From Alistipes provencensis (GTDB lineage Bacteria > Bacteroidota > Bacteroidia > Bacteroidales > Rikenellaceae), in NCBI RefSeq assembly GCF_900083545.1, contig NZ_LT559262.1, forward strand, positions 1,092,397 to 1,156,396: a stretch of DNA of 64,000 nt. Direction: 5' to 3'. The notes under the pieces were generated by a model that was not told where the DNA came from, made no database searches, and was given only the letters and a program-made list of their open reading frames with translations. The translations under genes and the position numbers were made by a program. The number at the start of each line of letters is the position of its first letter. The stretch's first letter is position 1. Shown here in pieces: positions 25,647 through 34,760 of the stretch.

Positions 25647-26696
25647 TTACTTTATGTCAGCCACGCTCTTGATCGCACGCAGCAGCGAAAGCGGATTGTC
25701 ATAGGGCATATCCTGCGAAAGCTCCCAGATCGTAAGTCCCGCATAGCCGTTATCCAATACATACTGCGTCTTCTCCTGCATCAGATCGACACCGTTGAAG
25801 GCATAGCCTCCGTAGGCATTCGAAGAGGCCGTGATCGCACCACCCGCCATGGCACAAAGCGTATTGTAAGACTGTGTTACGACCGGCGACACGCTTTTGT
25901 TTCCTCCATAGAAAGGTACGCCGACAATGATCTTCGAATTGGGCACGCCTTTGGCCGCATAGCCGGCAAGCGACTCTTTCAGGACACGCATCGGCGCATG
26001 GGGATAACCCTCCTCTTCGGTACCATAAGTATCGTAGATCATCACGTTGATATGGTCGACGTAATCGACGATCCGGCCGCCCATCGATTGTCCGCGCGTA
26101 CTGGAAGAAAGCGCCGCTGTCAGTTGACGCACCTTTGTGCCGGCGGGAAGTTCGGCCATCCGCGCCCGAATCTGTTGCAGCAGGTCAACCATATCGTCCT
26201 CGGGGACATGCAGAAACGGTTCTACCGACCAATCGGTTTCCCAATCGACGTCGATCCCGTCGAAACCGCGTTCATGCGCATATCCGACGACCGCCTTGGC
26301 AAAAGCGGCCCGTTTAGCCGGATCGGTTCCCATACGGTACATGTTGCCAGCCGTAGCACCGCCGCCCACAACAAGGAAGGCCTCCTGTGAGGCAGTCATA
26401 GCCGCGCGAATCGTGTTCTGCTGCCGCTCACGCTCGGGATTGACGTACCATACGCCCTGAGCATCAGGCGAAATGCCGAAACAATAGATGCGCGTCGGAT
26501 ATTTCAGATAGGGATAATCGGCCGGCGACGCCGACGAAATGCGCCCGGCGTTGGAGTAACCGGCGACGATGCACCGCGAGACGGACGGCTTCGGCCCGTC
26601 GGGCTCCTCGCCGGAAGAGGAGGAGCACGAAGAGCAGGAGGCGAGCGACATGAGTGTCAGCGGAAACAGGAAATACGAAAAAAAGGCGTTTTTCAT
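25647..26696 (-). CDS. GH18 lipoprotein (chitinase/endo-beta-N-acetylglucosaminidase type)
   Basis: 349 aa. Lipoprotein signal with LASC (Cys21), then a Ser/Gly/Glu-rich linker. The GH18 barrel starts at about 42 with the catalytic DGIDVDWE motif (146-153) and acid/base Glu153. A substrate-assisted Tyr lies in VMIYDTYG. The Ser/Gly stretch after the Cys and the SusCD context favour surface exposure, though no export motif was tested. Family members cut beta-1,4 bonds in chitin-like polymers or the chitobiose core of N-glycans. The two cannot be distinguished here. It lies 10 bp downstream of a PKD lipoprotein gene. Confidence 0.9.
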   Translation of the reverse strand: MKNAFFSYFLFPLTLMSLASCSSCSSSSGEEPDGPKPSVSRCIVAGYSNAGRISSASPADYPYLKYPTRIYCFGISPDAQGVWYVNPERERQQNTIRAAMTASQEAFLVVGGGATAGNMYRMGTDPAKRAAFAKAVVGYAHERGFDGIDVDWETDWSVEPFLHVPEDDMVDLLQQIRARMAELPAGTKVRQLTAALSSSTRGQSMGGRIVDYVDHINVMIYDTYGTEEEGYPHAPMRVLKESLAGYAAKGVPNSKIIVGVPFYGGNKSVSPVVTQSYNTLCAMAGGAITASSNAYGGYAFNGVDLMQEKTQYVLDNGYAGLTIWELSQDMPYDNPLSLLRAIKSVADIK

Positions 26697-26706
26697 AATC
26701 GGATGC

Positions 26707-28080
26707 TTATTTCAAAAATTCGATATCGTCGAAATAGACCGTACGGTTATCGGTCGCGGGATCGCCCGTGTAGATGAAATTGGAATGGTCCCAGTTCGAC
26801 AGCGGCCGAAACTGGAGCTCAACAGCGGCCCCGAGGTTCGTACTCAGATCGTAGACCAGCACGTTCCAGTCGTCCGTTCGCACGATCTTCCGCCACTCCT
26901 CCTGCGATTCGTAAGTCTCGCCGTTGACCGTAACGGGCAGGGCGTAATCGGTGAAATAGATGTAGGGATAGTAGAGGTTCGTACCGAGGTAAATCTTCAC
27001 ACGCAGAGTCGAATACTGTTCGGGGTTGGAGACGTCCGATAACAGGAGTTTGAACATACCCGAGGTGGTCCAGCCACCCAGTTTATTCATCAATACCGCA
27101 GCGCTCGCGTTCGTTGCGGTTTTGAAGGGATTTTCCACCAACGACAACGCCTTGTTGCTGTCCTCGATATCGGCCGGAAGAGCTGCAAGGCCCTCGAAAT
27201 CGGCGAACAGGTACGTCGCTTCGACCGTCCATGAAGCCGTCACGGTCTCCTGTTCGGTATTTCTGCCCTCGTAAGCGACCGCATAGGTGCCGGGATGCGT
27301 GAAAGTGTATTCGAACATCGCGTCGTCGGAGACCTTCGCGCCGTCGACCGTCCAGACATGTACGAGTCCGTCCCCGCCATATTTCACGTCGGTCCCGATC
27401 TTCACGGAGGAGCCCGTTTCACAGCGGATCGACGTCTTCGGCGCAGGCGAGAATTCGATCGTCAGCGGCATTTCGACCTCGGCCACCTGAATCGTCCAGC
27501 TCTTCGCAGCGGTCATCTTATAAGCATTGGCTCCCGCATAGGCAAGCGTAAAGGTCCCGGCATCCATGAACGTATAGGTGAAATCGGCCGTCTCGGAAAC
27601 GACTGCGCCGTCGATGCTCCAAGAGTGCTTCACCTCCTTGTCGCCACCCACCACGGTTGCCGTAATATGTACCTCGTCGCCCTGATCGCAGGAGAGCGCA
27701 TTTCCAGATTCAGAGAATTCCACCTCCAGCGGAATCCCGTTGACTTTCACCTTATAGACTTTCGCGATACGCCCTCCGCCGTTGTACACTTCGCAGCGCA
27801 CGGTATAAAGCCCCACTTGGGCGAATGTGTAGGCCATCGTCGGCGTGGAAGCGGCCACGACACCGTTCACATACCAAATGCAGTCGGCTTCCTCATCGTT
27901 TTCGACGACGGCTTTGAACGTGATTTCCTCCTCCACATCCACTTCCATTTCGGCATCCGTCACGGGAAACGAAACGACGGGCGGCGCCACCGTCGCCGTC
28001 TTGTCATCGCTGCAACTTCCGAACATAACGAAAATTCCGGGCAGCAATACCCACAGCGCTCTTTTCAATACATGTTTCAT
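26707..28080 (-). CDS. Three-PKD lipoprotein, probable surface glycan-binding protein
   Basis: 457 aa. Lipobox FGSC (Cys23). Three tandem PKD/Ig-like domains follow at about 35-113, 115-200 and 202-290; each repeats the pattern W-x-(V/I)-(N/D)-G-...-(Y/F)TF...G-x-(Y/F). The C-terminal ~160 residues (YLFADFEGLAAL ... YFDDIEFLK) form a jelly-roll-like module typical of carbohydrate-binding domains with a terminal (D)DIEF strand. Gene order within a PUL matches the surface glycan-binding lipoprotein position. There are no catalytic residues. Confidence 0.75.
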   Translation of the reverse strand: MKHVLKRALWVLLPGIFVMFGSCSDDKTATVAPPVVSFPVTDAEMEVDVEEEITFKAVVENDEEADCIWYVNGVVAASTPTMAYTFAQVGLYTVRCEVYNGGGRIAKVYKVKVNGIPLEVEFSESGNALSCDQGDEVHITATVVGGDKEVKHSWSIDGAVVSETADFTYTFMDAGTFTLAYAGANAYKMTAAKSWTIQVAEVEMPLTIEFSPAPKTSIRCETGSSVKIGTDVKYGGDGLVHVWTVDGAKVSDDAMFEYTFTHPGTYAVAYEGRNTEQETVTASWTVEATYLFADFEGLAALPADIEDSNKALSLVENPFKTATNASAAVLMNKLGGWTTSGMFKLLLSDVSNPEQYSTLRVKIYLGTNLYYPYIYFTDYALPVTVNGETYESQEEWRKIVRTDDWNVLVYDLSTNLGAAVELQFRPLSNWDHSNFIYTGDPATDNRTVYFDDIEFLK

Positions 28081-28106
28081 AGTCGGTAAATTTTACAAGA
28101 TAGGTT

Positions 28107-29708
28107 TCAATTTTGAATGAAAATATGCTTCGCATAGTTGAATCCGCACAGATCGTAGATCCTGCGCAGCGACTGCATGCGCCGTACGAAATCGTCGTAA
28201 TCCTTCCGGTCGTACGACCACCCGTTCTCGGCCATTGCAGCCATACGCGGCAGCACCATGTACTCGACATGCGGCATGGTAGAGATATATTCCGTCCAGA
28301 GATTGGCCTGCACGCCCAGAATCGCCCGGCGTTCCCCGGCATTGAGCTGGTCGTAAGGATCGTATCCATACACCTTGGAAACAGGGACATAGCCGCCGAT
28401 GGCGAAAGGTTCGTTCGCCGTATCCTCTGACTGATAATAGTCCAGATAACTGAATTTCGACGGCACCATGATAACCTTGTTGCCCCGTTTGGCGGCTTCG
28501 ATACCTGCCTGCGGGCTTTTCCACGACATCACGGTCGCCGTCGGCGATACACCCCCTTCGAGAATCTCTTCCCAGCCGATGATCCGGCGGCCCCGGCTGT
28601 TGACGAAACGTTCGATGCGCTTCATAAAGTAGCTTTGCAGTTCGTGCTCATCCTTAAGTCCCTCTTCGGCGATCCGCTTCTGGCAGGCCGGACACGCTTT
28701 CCAGCGCGTTTTCGGGCACTCGTCGCCGCCGATATGAATATACCCCGAAGGGAAGAGCGCGATCACCTCGTCGAGCACGCCCTCCATGAACTCGAAGACC
28801 CGGTCGTTCCCGGCGCAGAAGACATCGTCGAAAACGCCCCACGTCGGGGACACGGCATATCCCTCGCCGCGGCATCCCAATTCGGGATAAGCGGCCAGCG
28901 CGGCCAGCGCATGCCCCGGCATCTCGATCTCGGGAATGACGTCGATATAGCGGTCGGCGGCATAACGAAGCACTTCGCGCACATCGTCCGCCGTATAGAA
29001 CATCCCCTCGCCATAAGGCTTTCCGTCATATTCCTTACTGGTCCGGGCATGCCCGACGACAGTCTGGGCACGCACGGTACCGATCTCGGTAAGCCGCGGA
29101 TATTTACCGATCGCCAGCCGCCAACCCTGATCATCGGTCAGATGCCAATGAAACGTATTGACCTTATGCAGCGAAAGGATGTCGATATAACGCTTCACCT
29201 CCTCCACGCTGCGGAAATGACGGCAGACGTCGAGCATCATACCCCGATAGGCAAAAAAGGGCTTATCCTCGATCCGAAGCGAAGGAATCACCGTTCCGCC
29301 CTCCCCGGTGCAGCAGGCAGCGATCTGACGCAGCGTCTGCATGGCATGGAACGCCCCGCGAGGCGATCCGGCCGTAAGGTCGATGCGCTGTCCTGAAACC
29401 TCGATGCGATACTCTTCTTCGGCGAGTTTTCCATCGAGAGAGATATTGACAGCACCCTTTTTCGCCTTTGCACAGACCACCTCGGGTTTAAAAGAGACGA
29501 TCCGTTCGAGCTGACCGGCGAAAATTCCGGCCGGAGAGAGCAGCTCGGAAACTGCGACCCGCAGCGTAAGCGGGTCGGAAAGGCGAAACTCTTCGCGGTC
29601 CGAAACCTCCATAAAGAGCGGCCGGGGTACGACGTCGATCTGCTTTGCGGCAGTGCCGCCAACGGCTGCCAACAAAGCGACAGCGGTTGCAAGAATGGTT
29701 TTCTTCAT
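28107..29708 (-). CDS. Beta-N-acetylhexosaminidase, GH20 (canonical)
   Basis: 533 aa with a signal peptide. The N-terminal GH20b domain (about 25-145) is followed by the TIM barrel (150-510). RGMMLDVCRHF, HWHLTDDQGWRLAI and YIHIGGDECP carry the conserved Arg, His, Asp329 and catalytic Glu330. A CxxC pair (CPKTRWKACPAC) follows. The enzyme removes terminal beta-GlcNAc or GalNAc. It begins 2 bp after the next GH20 gene ends and lies in the leftward operon between a PKD lipoprotein gene and that GH20 paralogue. Confidence 0.93.
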   Translation of the reverse strand: MKKTILATAVALLAAVGGTAAKQIDVVPRPLFMEVSDREEFRLSDPLTLRVAVSELLSPAGIFAGQLERIVSFKPEVVCAKAKKGAVNISLDGKLAEEEYRIEVSGQRIDLTAGSPRGAFHAMQTLRQIAACCTGEGGTVIPSLRIEDKPFFAYRGMMLDVCRHFRSVEEVKRYIDILSLHKVNTFHWHLTDDQGWRLAIGKYPRLTEIGTVRAQTVVGHARTSKEYDGKPYGEGMFYTADDVREVLRYAADRYIDVIPEIEMPGHALAALAAYPELGCRGEGYAVSPTWGVFDDVFCAGNDRVFEFMEGVLDEVIALFPSGYIHIGGDECPKTRWKACPACQKRIAEEGLKDEHELQSYFMKRIERFVNSRGRRIIGWEEILEGGVSPTATVMSWKSPQAGIEAAKRGNKVIMVPSKFSYLDYYQSEDTANEPFAIGGYVPVSKVYGYDPYDQLNAGERRAILGVQANLWTEYISTMPHVEYMVLPRMAAMAENGWSYDRKDYDDFVRRMQSLRRIYDLCGFNYAKHIFIQN

Positions 29709-29709
29709 C

Positions 29710-31266
29710 TTATCGGATGTTGTTTGTCAGTCGTTCGTAAAGTGATTTCATCTTCACCGAACGCATGGTGTTTATATACTCTATTTCATGCGTTTTGAGG
29801 TAACCGCCGTTGAGCCGCGCAAAGCGACGATCCAGCGTGCGTGCTTCGGCGAGCAGCGTTTTCAGTCCAGACAGCAGCTCCGGAATCCCGGACCGATCGA
29901 AGGACGCCGACTGGTAACGGGCCTCGACCGCCTTGAAATGCAGGTAATTGATCCGGATATCGAGCATCAGCAGATAATGCGCCACCTGTTCTGCATTTTT
30001 ACGGGGTTTGAGCAACGCCAATTCACCGCGCATGCGTACACACTCATCAATCACCTCCTGCAGATCGCGCCCGGAAGTATCCTTTGCTCCGGAAGCCGAA
30101 ACCGTTATGCTCTCCTGCGGCATCGAGAAATAACGCCACAATACACCGGCCTCCGTTTCGTTAAGGCCCAGCTCCGTCAGGGCGTAGCGCCGCACAAACG
30201 CCTCCGGTTTGAACGGCGCATCGATCACGAACGCCTCGCAGCAGGCCGCCTCCAAAATCCGGAACGCCGACATGGGGTAAACCAGTCGAACGGGCTGCAT
30301 CGAGAGGATCTCGTGTCCGTTATCGAACCAATAGCCGTAAGTGCCGCTCGTAGACCACGAAGTCTCGATCATACCTCCATAATCATGCTCACGCGCATAC
30401 CCGACAAAAACAGCCAGATTGTCGAAATGCTTTTTCCACTGTGTCAGATAGAGGTTATCCGGTCCGGAGCGCAATGCCGGCGCTCCCCATAATTTTACGC
30501 CGCGGGAGAGAAGATTGTCCAGCTTGCCGAAACGGTCCGGTTCCCAGCCGTAGTTCCAGTCCACGAAGATCAGGTCGTCGGGCAACTCGTCGAGTGCTTC
30601 GGGGTATTTGAGGATAATGTCGGCCCAGATAACGGGTGTCTTGCCCAGACGGTGCACGATCTCGCACATCGCCTTGACATAGTCCACGAACAAACGGGAC
30701 TTGCCTTCCCGGTCGGCCGCGGCGCGGCAATTCCCGCACAGACCGAGCAGATAGGTTTCGTCGGCGCCGATATGGAAATATTTCGACGGATGGAGTGCCG
30801 CCACTTCTGCAAACAACTCCGAGAAACAGGCTGTCGCCTCCTCGATTTTCAACGGACAGACCTGCGAAGGGTCTTTGGCATCCTCCCGCAGAGCGCGGTA
30901 CCGCTCATGCTGCAGGATGTATTCACAATGTCCGAAGCAATTCTGCAACGGAATGACCTCGATGCCCCGTCCGCCGCAATAGTCGATGAACGAAATCACC
31001 TCCTCGCGGGTAAAAGCGGATGCATTCGACAGCGTGGCATGTTTATCGAAAGGAAAGGTAGCCTCCCACTCCATGACAAGCGTGTTGATCCCCCGTTCGG
31101 AAATCCGGTCTACAAAACGTTTCATTGCATCGAGCGTCATCACCTCGGTACGGAAATCGAGGTGGAAGGCCCGGATAGGGAAATTCCCGGTCCGGGCATC
31201 ACAGGTTCCGATGCCCGCAAAAAGCATCAGCAACCCCGCGACAAGATTCGAAAAGCGGTATCTCAT
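29710..31266 (-). CDS. GH20-like hexosaminidase paralogue (no GH20b domain)
   Basis: 518 aa with signal peptide (about 1-25). The barrel begins directly (IRAFHLDFRTEVMTL), without the N-terminal GH20b domain. The catalytic pair is kept in YFHIGADETYLLG (Asp169, Glu170), with Ala in place of the second Gly of the canonical motif. The CGNC pair nearby is metal- or disulfide-like. A ~180-residue helical C-terminal region (ELGLNETEAGVLWRYF ...) has no counterpart in canonical GH20. Substrate preference may differ from its neighbour. It is 10 bp after the HGSNAT-like gene. Confidence 0.8.
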   Translation of the reverse strand: MRYRFSNLVAGLLMLFAGIGTCDARTGNFPIRAFHLDFRTEVMTLDAMKRFVDRISERGINTLVMEWEATFPFDKHATLSNASAFTREEVISFIDYCGGRGIEVIPLQNCFGHCEYILQHERYRALREDAKDPSQVCPLKIEEATACFSELFAEVAALHPSKYFHIGADETYLLGLCGNCRAAADREGKSRLFVDYVKAMCEIVHRLGKTPVIWADIILKYPEALDELPDDLIFVDWNYGWEPDRFGKLDNLLSRGVKLWGAPALRSGPDNLYLTQWKKHFDNLAVFVGYAREHDYGGMIETSWSTSGTYGYWFDNGHEILSMQPVRLVYPMSAFRILEAACCEAFVIDAPFKPEAFVRRYALTELGLNETEAGVLWRYFSMPQESITVSASGAKDTSGRDLQEVIDECVRMRGELALLKPRKNAEQVAHYLLMLDIRINYLHFKAVEARYQSASFDRSGIPELLSGLKTLLAEARTLDRRFARLNGGYLKTHEIEYINTMRSVKMKSLYERLTNNIR

Positions 31267-31276
31267 GGCAGCATTT

Positions 31277-32437
31277 TCAGATTTTGATGTAAATTTTCCG
31301 GCGGTACAACACCAATCCGAGGCTCCAAACCAGCAAAATGAAGCACAACGAATAGACCAGCGACCCCGAAGCGTCGCCGAACAACGGGTCGATCAGCGTC
31401 GTATAGAACCAGCTCTTAATTGAAAGGGCGCCCAACGTAACCGACAGGACCCAAGCAGCGACATAGAGGAACAACGGGTTGACACCGAATACCCGGAAAA
31501 ACCCGGTCCACCGCACCTGTTTGTGCAGGTCGATCACCCAGCACAACAGCCCCAGCAGCAGCGATGCGAATCCCGAAGTGGCCAGTGCGAACGAACTGCT
31601 CCAAATCTTTTTGTTGAACGGATCGCCGTATTGCAGCAGCAGCCCCGTAAAGAGCAGCGCCGTTCCGAATGCGAACAGACGGCCGAAACGCATCGGGGCA
31701 TCCTCTTTCGCAAGCAGTATCCGCCCGGCGGCGCATCCCAGCAGGAACTGCGCGATCCGCGGCAAGGTGCTCAACAGCCCCTCGGGTTCGAAAGCCAGCC
31801 GGGTACCGTCGGGCAACCACTCCTTGTAAAGATGGCTTTCGCCCAAAACGGCACGGTCTACCACCGCGATGATGTTGTCGGCCGAAAGTGAATAGCCATT
31901 ACCCGTCTGAAGCAGCACCAGATAGAGGAGCAGCAATCCTCCGGCGGCAACAATCAGATGCCGGAAACGCAGACAGAGCAATGCCGTGGAACCAAACAGG
32001 TAAACCAGCGCCAGACCCTGCAGCACACCCAGAATCCGAAACGTCCGGAACGGGAAAACCGTTTCGAACCAAGTTGCGCCGGCAGGTGTCTGCCCCGACA
32101 GGAAATTCGCTGTCCCGTAACCAAAATAACTGATCTCCTGCAACAGCAATCCTACGCCGAAGATAATCACGCTGCGGCGCAGTATCCGGGAAAAAGCCCC
32201 TCTGTTAACCCCTTCATAACGCTTCGAAAGGGAAAAGAAAGCCGATACCCCCATGATGAAGACGAAAAACGGATAGATCAAGTCGGTCGGCGTCATCCCG
32301 TGCCAGAAGGCATGTTGCAACGGAGCATAGGCTTTACCCCACACAGCCGGATTATTCACCAGAATCATGGCGGCGATTGTCATACCACGCATGACATCGA
32401 GCGATAGCAGTCTTTCGGATTTCATCATTTTTTCCAT
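31277..32437 (-). CDS. HGSNAT/DUF5009-like membrane acyltransferase, copy 2
   Basis: 386 aa with ten or so helices. It opens RLLSLDVMRGMTIAAMILVNNP and has YPFFVFIMGVSAFFSL, matching the first copy (24456-25634) in layout. In this copy the first-loop His residues lie in LQHAFWHGMTPTDL, nearer to the family's catalytic His position than in copy 1. The family transfers acetyl from acetyl-CoA to terminal glucosamine in animals. Two dissimilar copies in one locus imply different substrates or partners. It lies 53 bp after a PKD lipoprotein gene. Confidence 0.8.
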   Translation of the reverse strand: MEKMMKSERLLSLDVMRGMTIAAMILVNNPAVWGKAYAPLQHAFWHGMTPTDLIYPFFVFIMGVSAFFSLSKRYEGVNRGAFSRILRRSVIIFGVGLLLQEISYFGYGTANFLSGQTPAGATWFETVFPFRTFRILGVLQGLALVYLFGSTALLCLRFRHLIVAAGGLLLLYLVLLQTGNGYSLSADNIIAVVDRAVLGESHLYKEWLPDGTRLAFEPEGLLSTLPRIAQFLLGCAAGRILLAKEDAPMRFGRLFAFGTALLFTGLLLQYGDPFNKKIWSSSFALATSGFASLLLGLLCWVIDLHKQVRWTGFFRVFGVNPLFLYVAAWVLSVTLGALSIKSWFYTTLIDPLFGDASGSLVYSLCFILLVWSLGLVLYRRKIYIKI

Positions 32438-32490
32438 TGGTCGGCAAAAATCCCGGATTCCGGAGGTTAGCCTCCGGAATCCGGACAGGG

Positions 32491-32841
32491 TTAATTGGCT
32501 GCGGTCACAGTAAGCGTATAGCGCATCGAAATAGCCCGTGCACCGCGCACCGCCTCGAAACGCAGTGCGAAAGTACCCGGTTGGGTAAAGGTGTAGACCA
32601 GATCCTTCGAATTGCCGATGGCCTGTTCATCAAGCAACCATGTGCACTCCACCGAACCGTCGTTCGGAGAAACTATCAGACTCAGTTTGAACTCCTGCCC
32701 GACAACTGCGGTCAACGATTCGGCGGTCTGGTCGTAAATGTAGAGTTCATCGTCCGCAAAAGGCGGATTACCCTCATCCTCGCTACAAGCAAAACAAGCG
32801 AGCCCGGCCAGTAGAAGCAATATATATTTCAACATTTTCAT
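32491..32841 (-). CDS. Single-PKD lipoprotein
   Basis: 116 aa. Lipoprotein signal with FACS (Cys19), then one PKD-like domain (about 40-115) with the pattern CTWLLDEQAIG...YTFTQPGTFALRFEAV. The Trp/Phe positions match those in the larger three-PKD protein of this locus. It directly follows susD and may help present glycan to the SusC/D complex, though no binding module is present. Length is complete; it does not look truncated. Confidence 0.7.
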   Translation of the reverse strand: MKMLKYILLLLAGLACFACSEDEGNPPFADDELYIYDQTAESLTAVVGQEFKLSLIVSPNDGSVECTWLLDEQAIGNSKDLVYTFTQPGTFALRFEAVRGARAISMRYTLTVTAAN

Positions 32842-32868
32842 AATCTTTTCGTTTTTCGGGTTAAACAG

Positions 32869-34746
32869 TTACTGTGCATTCTGCACATCCCACCATACGG
32901 GCACCGTCCAGTCATCCGAACCACCCATACGGTCAACGGCCTCCTGCCAGTTGACAGTGTTCTTACTCTGCTCCTCGATCGGATAGGTCAGACGCAGCGG
33001 ACGCAATCCGTTCGACTGGTTTTCTGACGGATAACGATTATACCATTTGCAATAGGCCGTAGGCATACCGTTCGTACGGCGCAGATTCGACCACGCTTCA
33101 ATAGGATCCATGAAGTGGAGAATCCAGATTTGCTTGTTGATCTCCTCAAGCGCCCGGGTACCGCCCGCCGCCACTTCCGGAAGCAGGTAGGTCGTCATAT
33201 AATCCTGTATCTCCTCATCCGAAGGCATGTCGGCGGCGCTCACCCCGAACAGCGAGAACTGCTTCACGGCCGCTTCGTAGCCCTTGGCAAAACGCGATTC
33301 GGCCGTTTCGGTGTCGATTCCCCAGCCCCGAATGGTCGTCTCGGCCAACAGGAACTGCGTTTCGGCATAGCTCATGTGAATCCACGGGCTGTCCACGGCC
33401 ATGATGGTCCGCGAAGGCGAAAGACGGTACATAGCATGGGGCACCGTATAGCTGCCGATCGCACGCTTCAGTTCGGCACGCTCCTCCTCGGTCATCCACG
33501 TTGCGGCATCGACCATAGCGGACGTAATGCCCTGAGCCCAGACGCTGCGCGTCTTCGCCGCACCCTGATAACCGTTCTCTCCGGGCCCTTGATTACCGCC
33601 GCCATAGGTGAAATCCTGAGCGGGCAACGTGAGATAACCGCCGATATTGATGTAGCCGTCGACAGTCGCGCTCAAATCAGCAGGCCCCTGATTGCCGGCA
33701 TATCCGGCATTGAACTTACGCATCAGCTCGGTTACCTCGACCGCATCGCCCCAAGCAGGAAGTCCCGCACCCGAAGTCGTCACATAAACACCGGCAATAA
33801 GCAACAGACGAGGGTCGAGCGCCAAATAACGCCGATAGGGAGGCGTCGTATATTGCTGGGGGTCCATCGCGCAGAGAGACTTGAAGAATTCCGTTGTCAT
33901 CTTGTACTGCGTAATACCGAGACCCGTATTACCCGTCACCTGCAGAATGATGTCCGCATAACCGTTACCGGCGCCGAGCGTCTCATAGTCTTCGGCATGC
34001 TTGACCGCTGCAATGTCGGCATTCGAGGTCATCACCCCGGCCTCAAACGCTTCCCGGGCTTTCTGCTGGGCCACATCGGGCTTCACCTTGATCAGACGCA
34101 TCGCTATGCGCAGTTTGAGCGAAGCGGCAAAACGCTTCCATTTCTCCACATCGCCTGCGAAATAACAATCTGTCGAAGGCGACGACTTCGAGGCGTCGAA
34201 CTGCGCGATGGCCGCATCCAACCGTTCGAAAAAGTCATTATAAATGGCCTCCTGACGGTCGTATTTGGGCGATAAGATCGACTGGTAATAGCCCTGTCCG
34301 CCTTCAAAATAGGGAACGTCGCCATAGCAATCGGTCAGCTTGAGAAAGGTCTCCACACGCAACACTTTGGCAATTGCGCTGTAATTGACCATCTCGGGAT
34401 CATTATCCGCGATATTCTCGAGCGCCACGACATTTTTCACGGCCTCGGGGTAGAACAGGTCCTGCCACAGACGTGCGAAATAGCCGTTGTTGCGGATACC
34501 CTTGCCGCCGTATTCGACATTTCCCCACGAGCCGCTCCAGTGGTTGACCCATTCGCCGGGATAAGTAAAGAACCGCGCCGCATTCTGACGCCCCATCGAG
34601 TGAGACATCTGAATGGTCGGAACCAGCAGCGAGGGATCGATGGTTCCGTTGGCTTTCGTCGGATTGATATTCAGTTCGGTCAGGTCGCTGCAACTGCTGG
34701 CGACAACCGCAAGTGCAGACAACAGGTATATTGATAGTTTTTTCAT
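32869..34746 (-). CDS. SusD/RagB-family outer-membrane lipoprotein
   Basis: 625 aa. The lipobox ASSC (Cys19) is followed by DLTELNINPTKANG, typical of the SusD N-terminus. TPR-like helices run through the middle (YNDFFERLDAAIAQFDASK, KWKRFAASLKLRIAMRLIKV) and the C-terminal half has the RragB-type fold. Its place 15 bp after susC, and the partner in the same operon, support a lid role over the SusC barrel that captures oligosaccharides at the cell surface. Length fits the larger SusD-like_2 type. Confidence 0.92.
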   Translation of the reverse strand: MKKLSIYLLSALAVVASSCSDLTELNINPTKANGTIDPSLLVPTIQMSHSMGRQNAARFFTYPGEWVNHWSGSWGNVEYGGKGIRNNGYFARLWQDLFYPEAVKNVVALENIADNDPEMVNYSAIAKVLRVETFLKLTDCYGDVPYFEGGQGYYQSILSPKYDRQEAIYNDFFERLDAAIAQFDASKSSPSTDCYFAGDVEKWKRFAASLKLRIAMRLIKVKPDVAQQKAREAFEAGVMTSNADIAAVKHAEDYETLGAGNGYADIILQVTGNTGLGITQYKMTTEFFKSLCAMDPQQYTTPPYRRYLALDPRLLLIAGVYVTTSGAGLPAWGDAVEVTELMRKFNAGYAGNQGPADLSATVDGYINIGGYLTLPAQDFTYGGGNQGPGENGYQGAAKTRSVWAQGITSAMVDAATWMTEEERAELKRAIGSYTVPHAMYRLSPSRTIMAVDSPWIHMSYAETQFLLAETTIRGWGIDTETAESRFAKGYEAAVKQFSLFGVSAADMPSDEEIQDYMTTYLLPEVAAGGTRALEEINKQIWILHFMDPIEAWSNLRRTNGMPTAYCKWYNRYPSENQSNGLRPLRLTYPIEEQSKNTVNWQEAVDRMGGSDDWTVPVWWDVQNAQ

Positions 34747-34760
34747 GGTCGGAAAATCGT

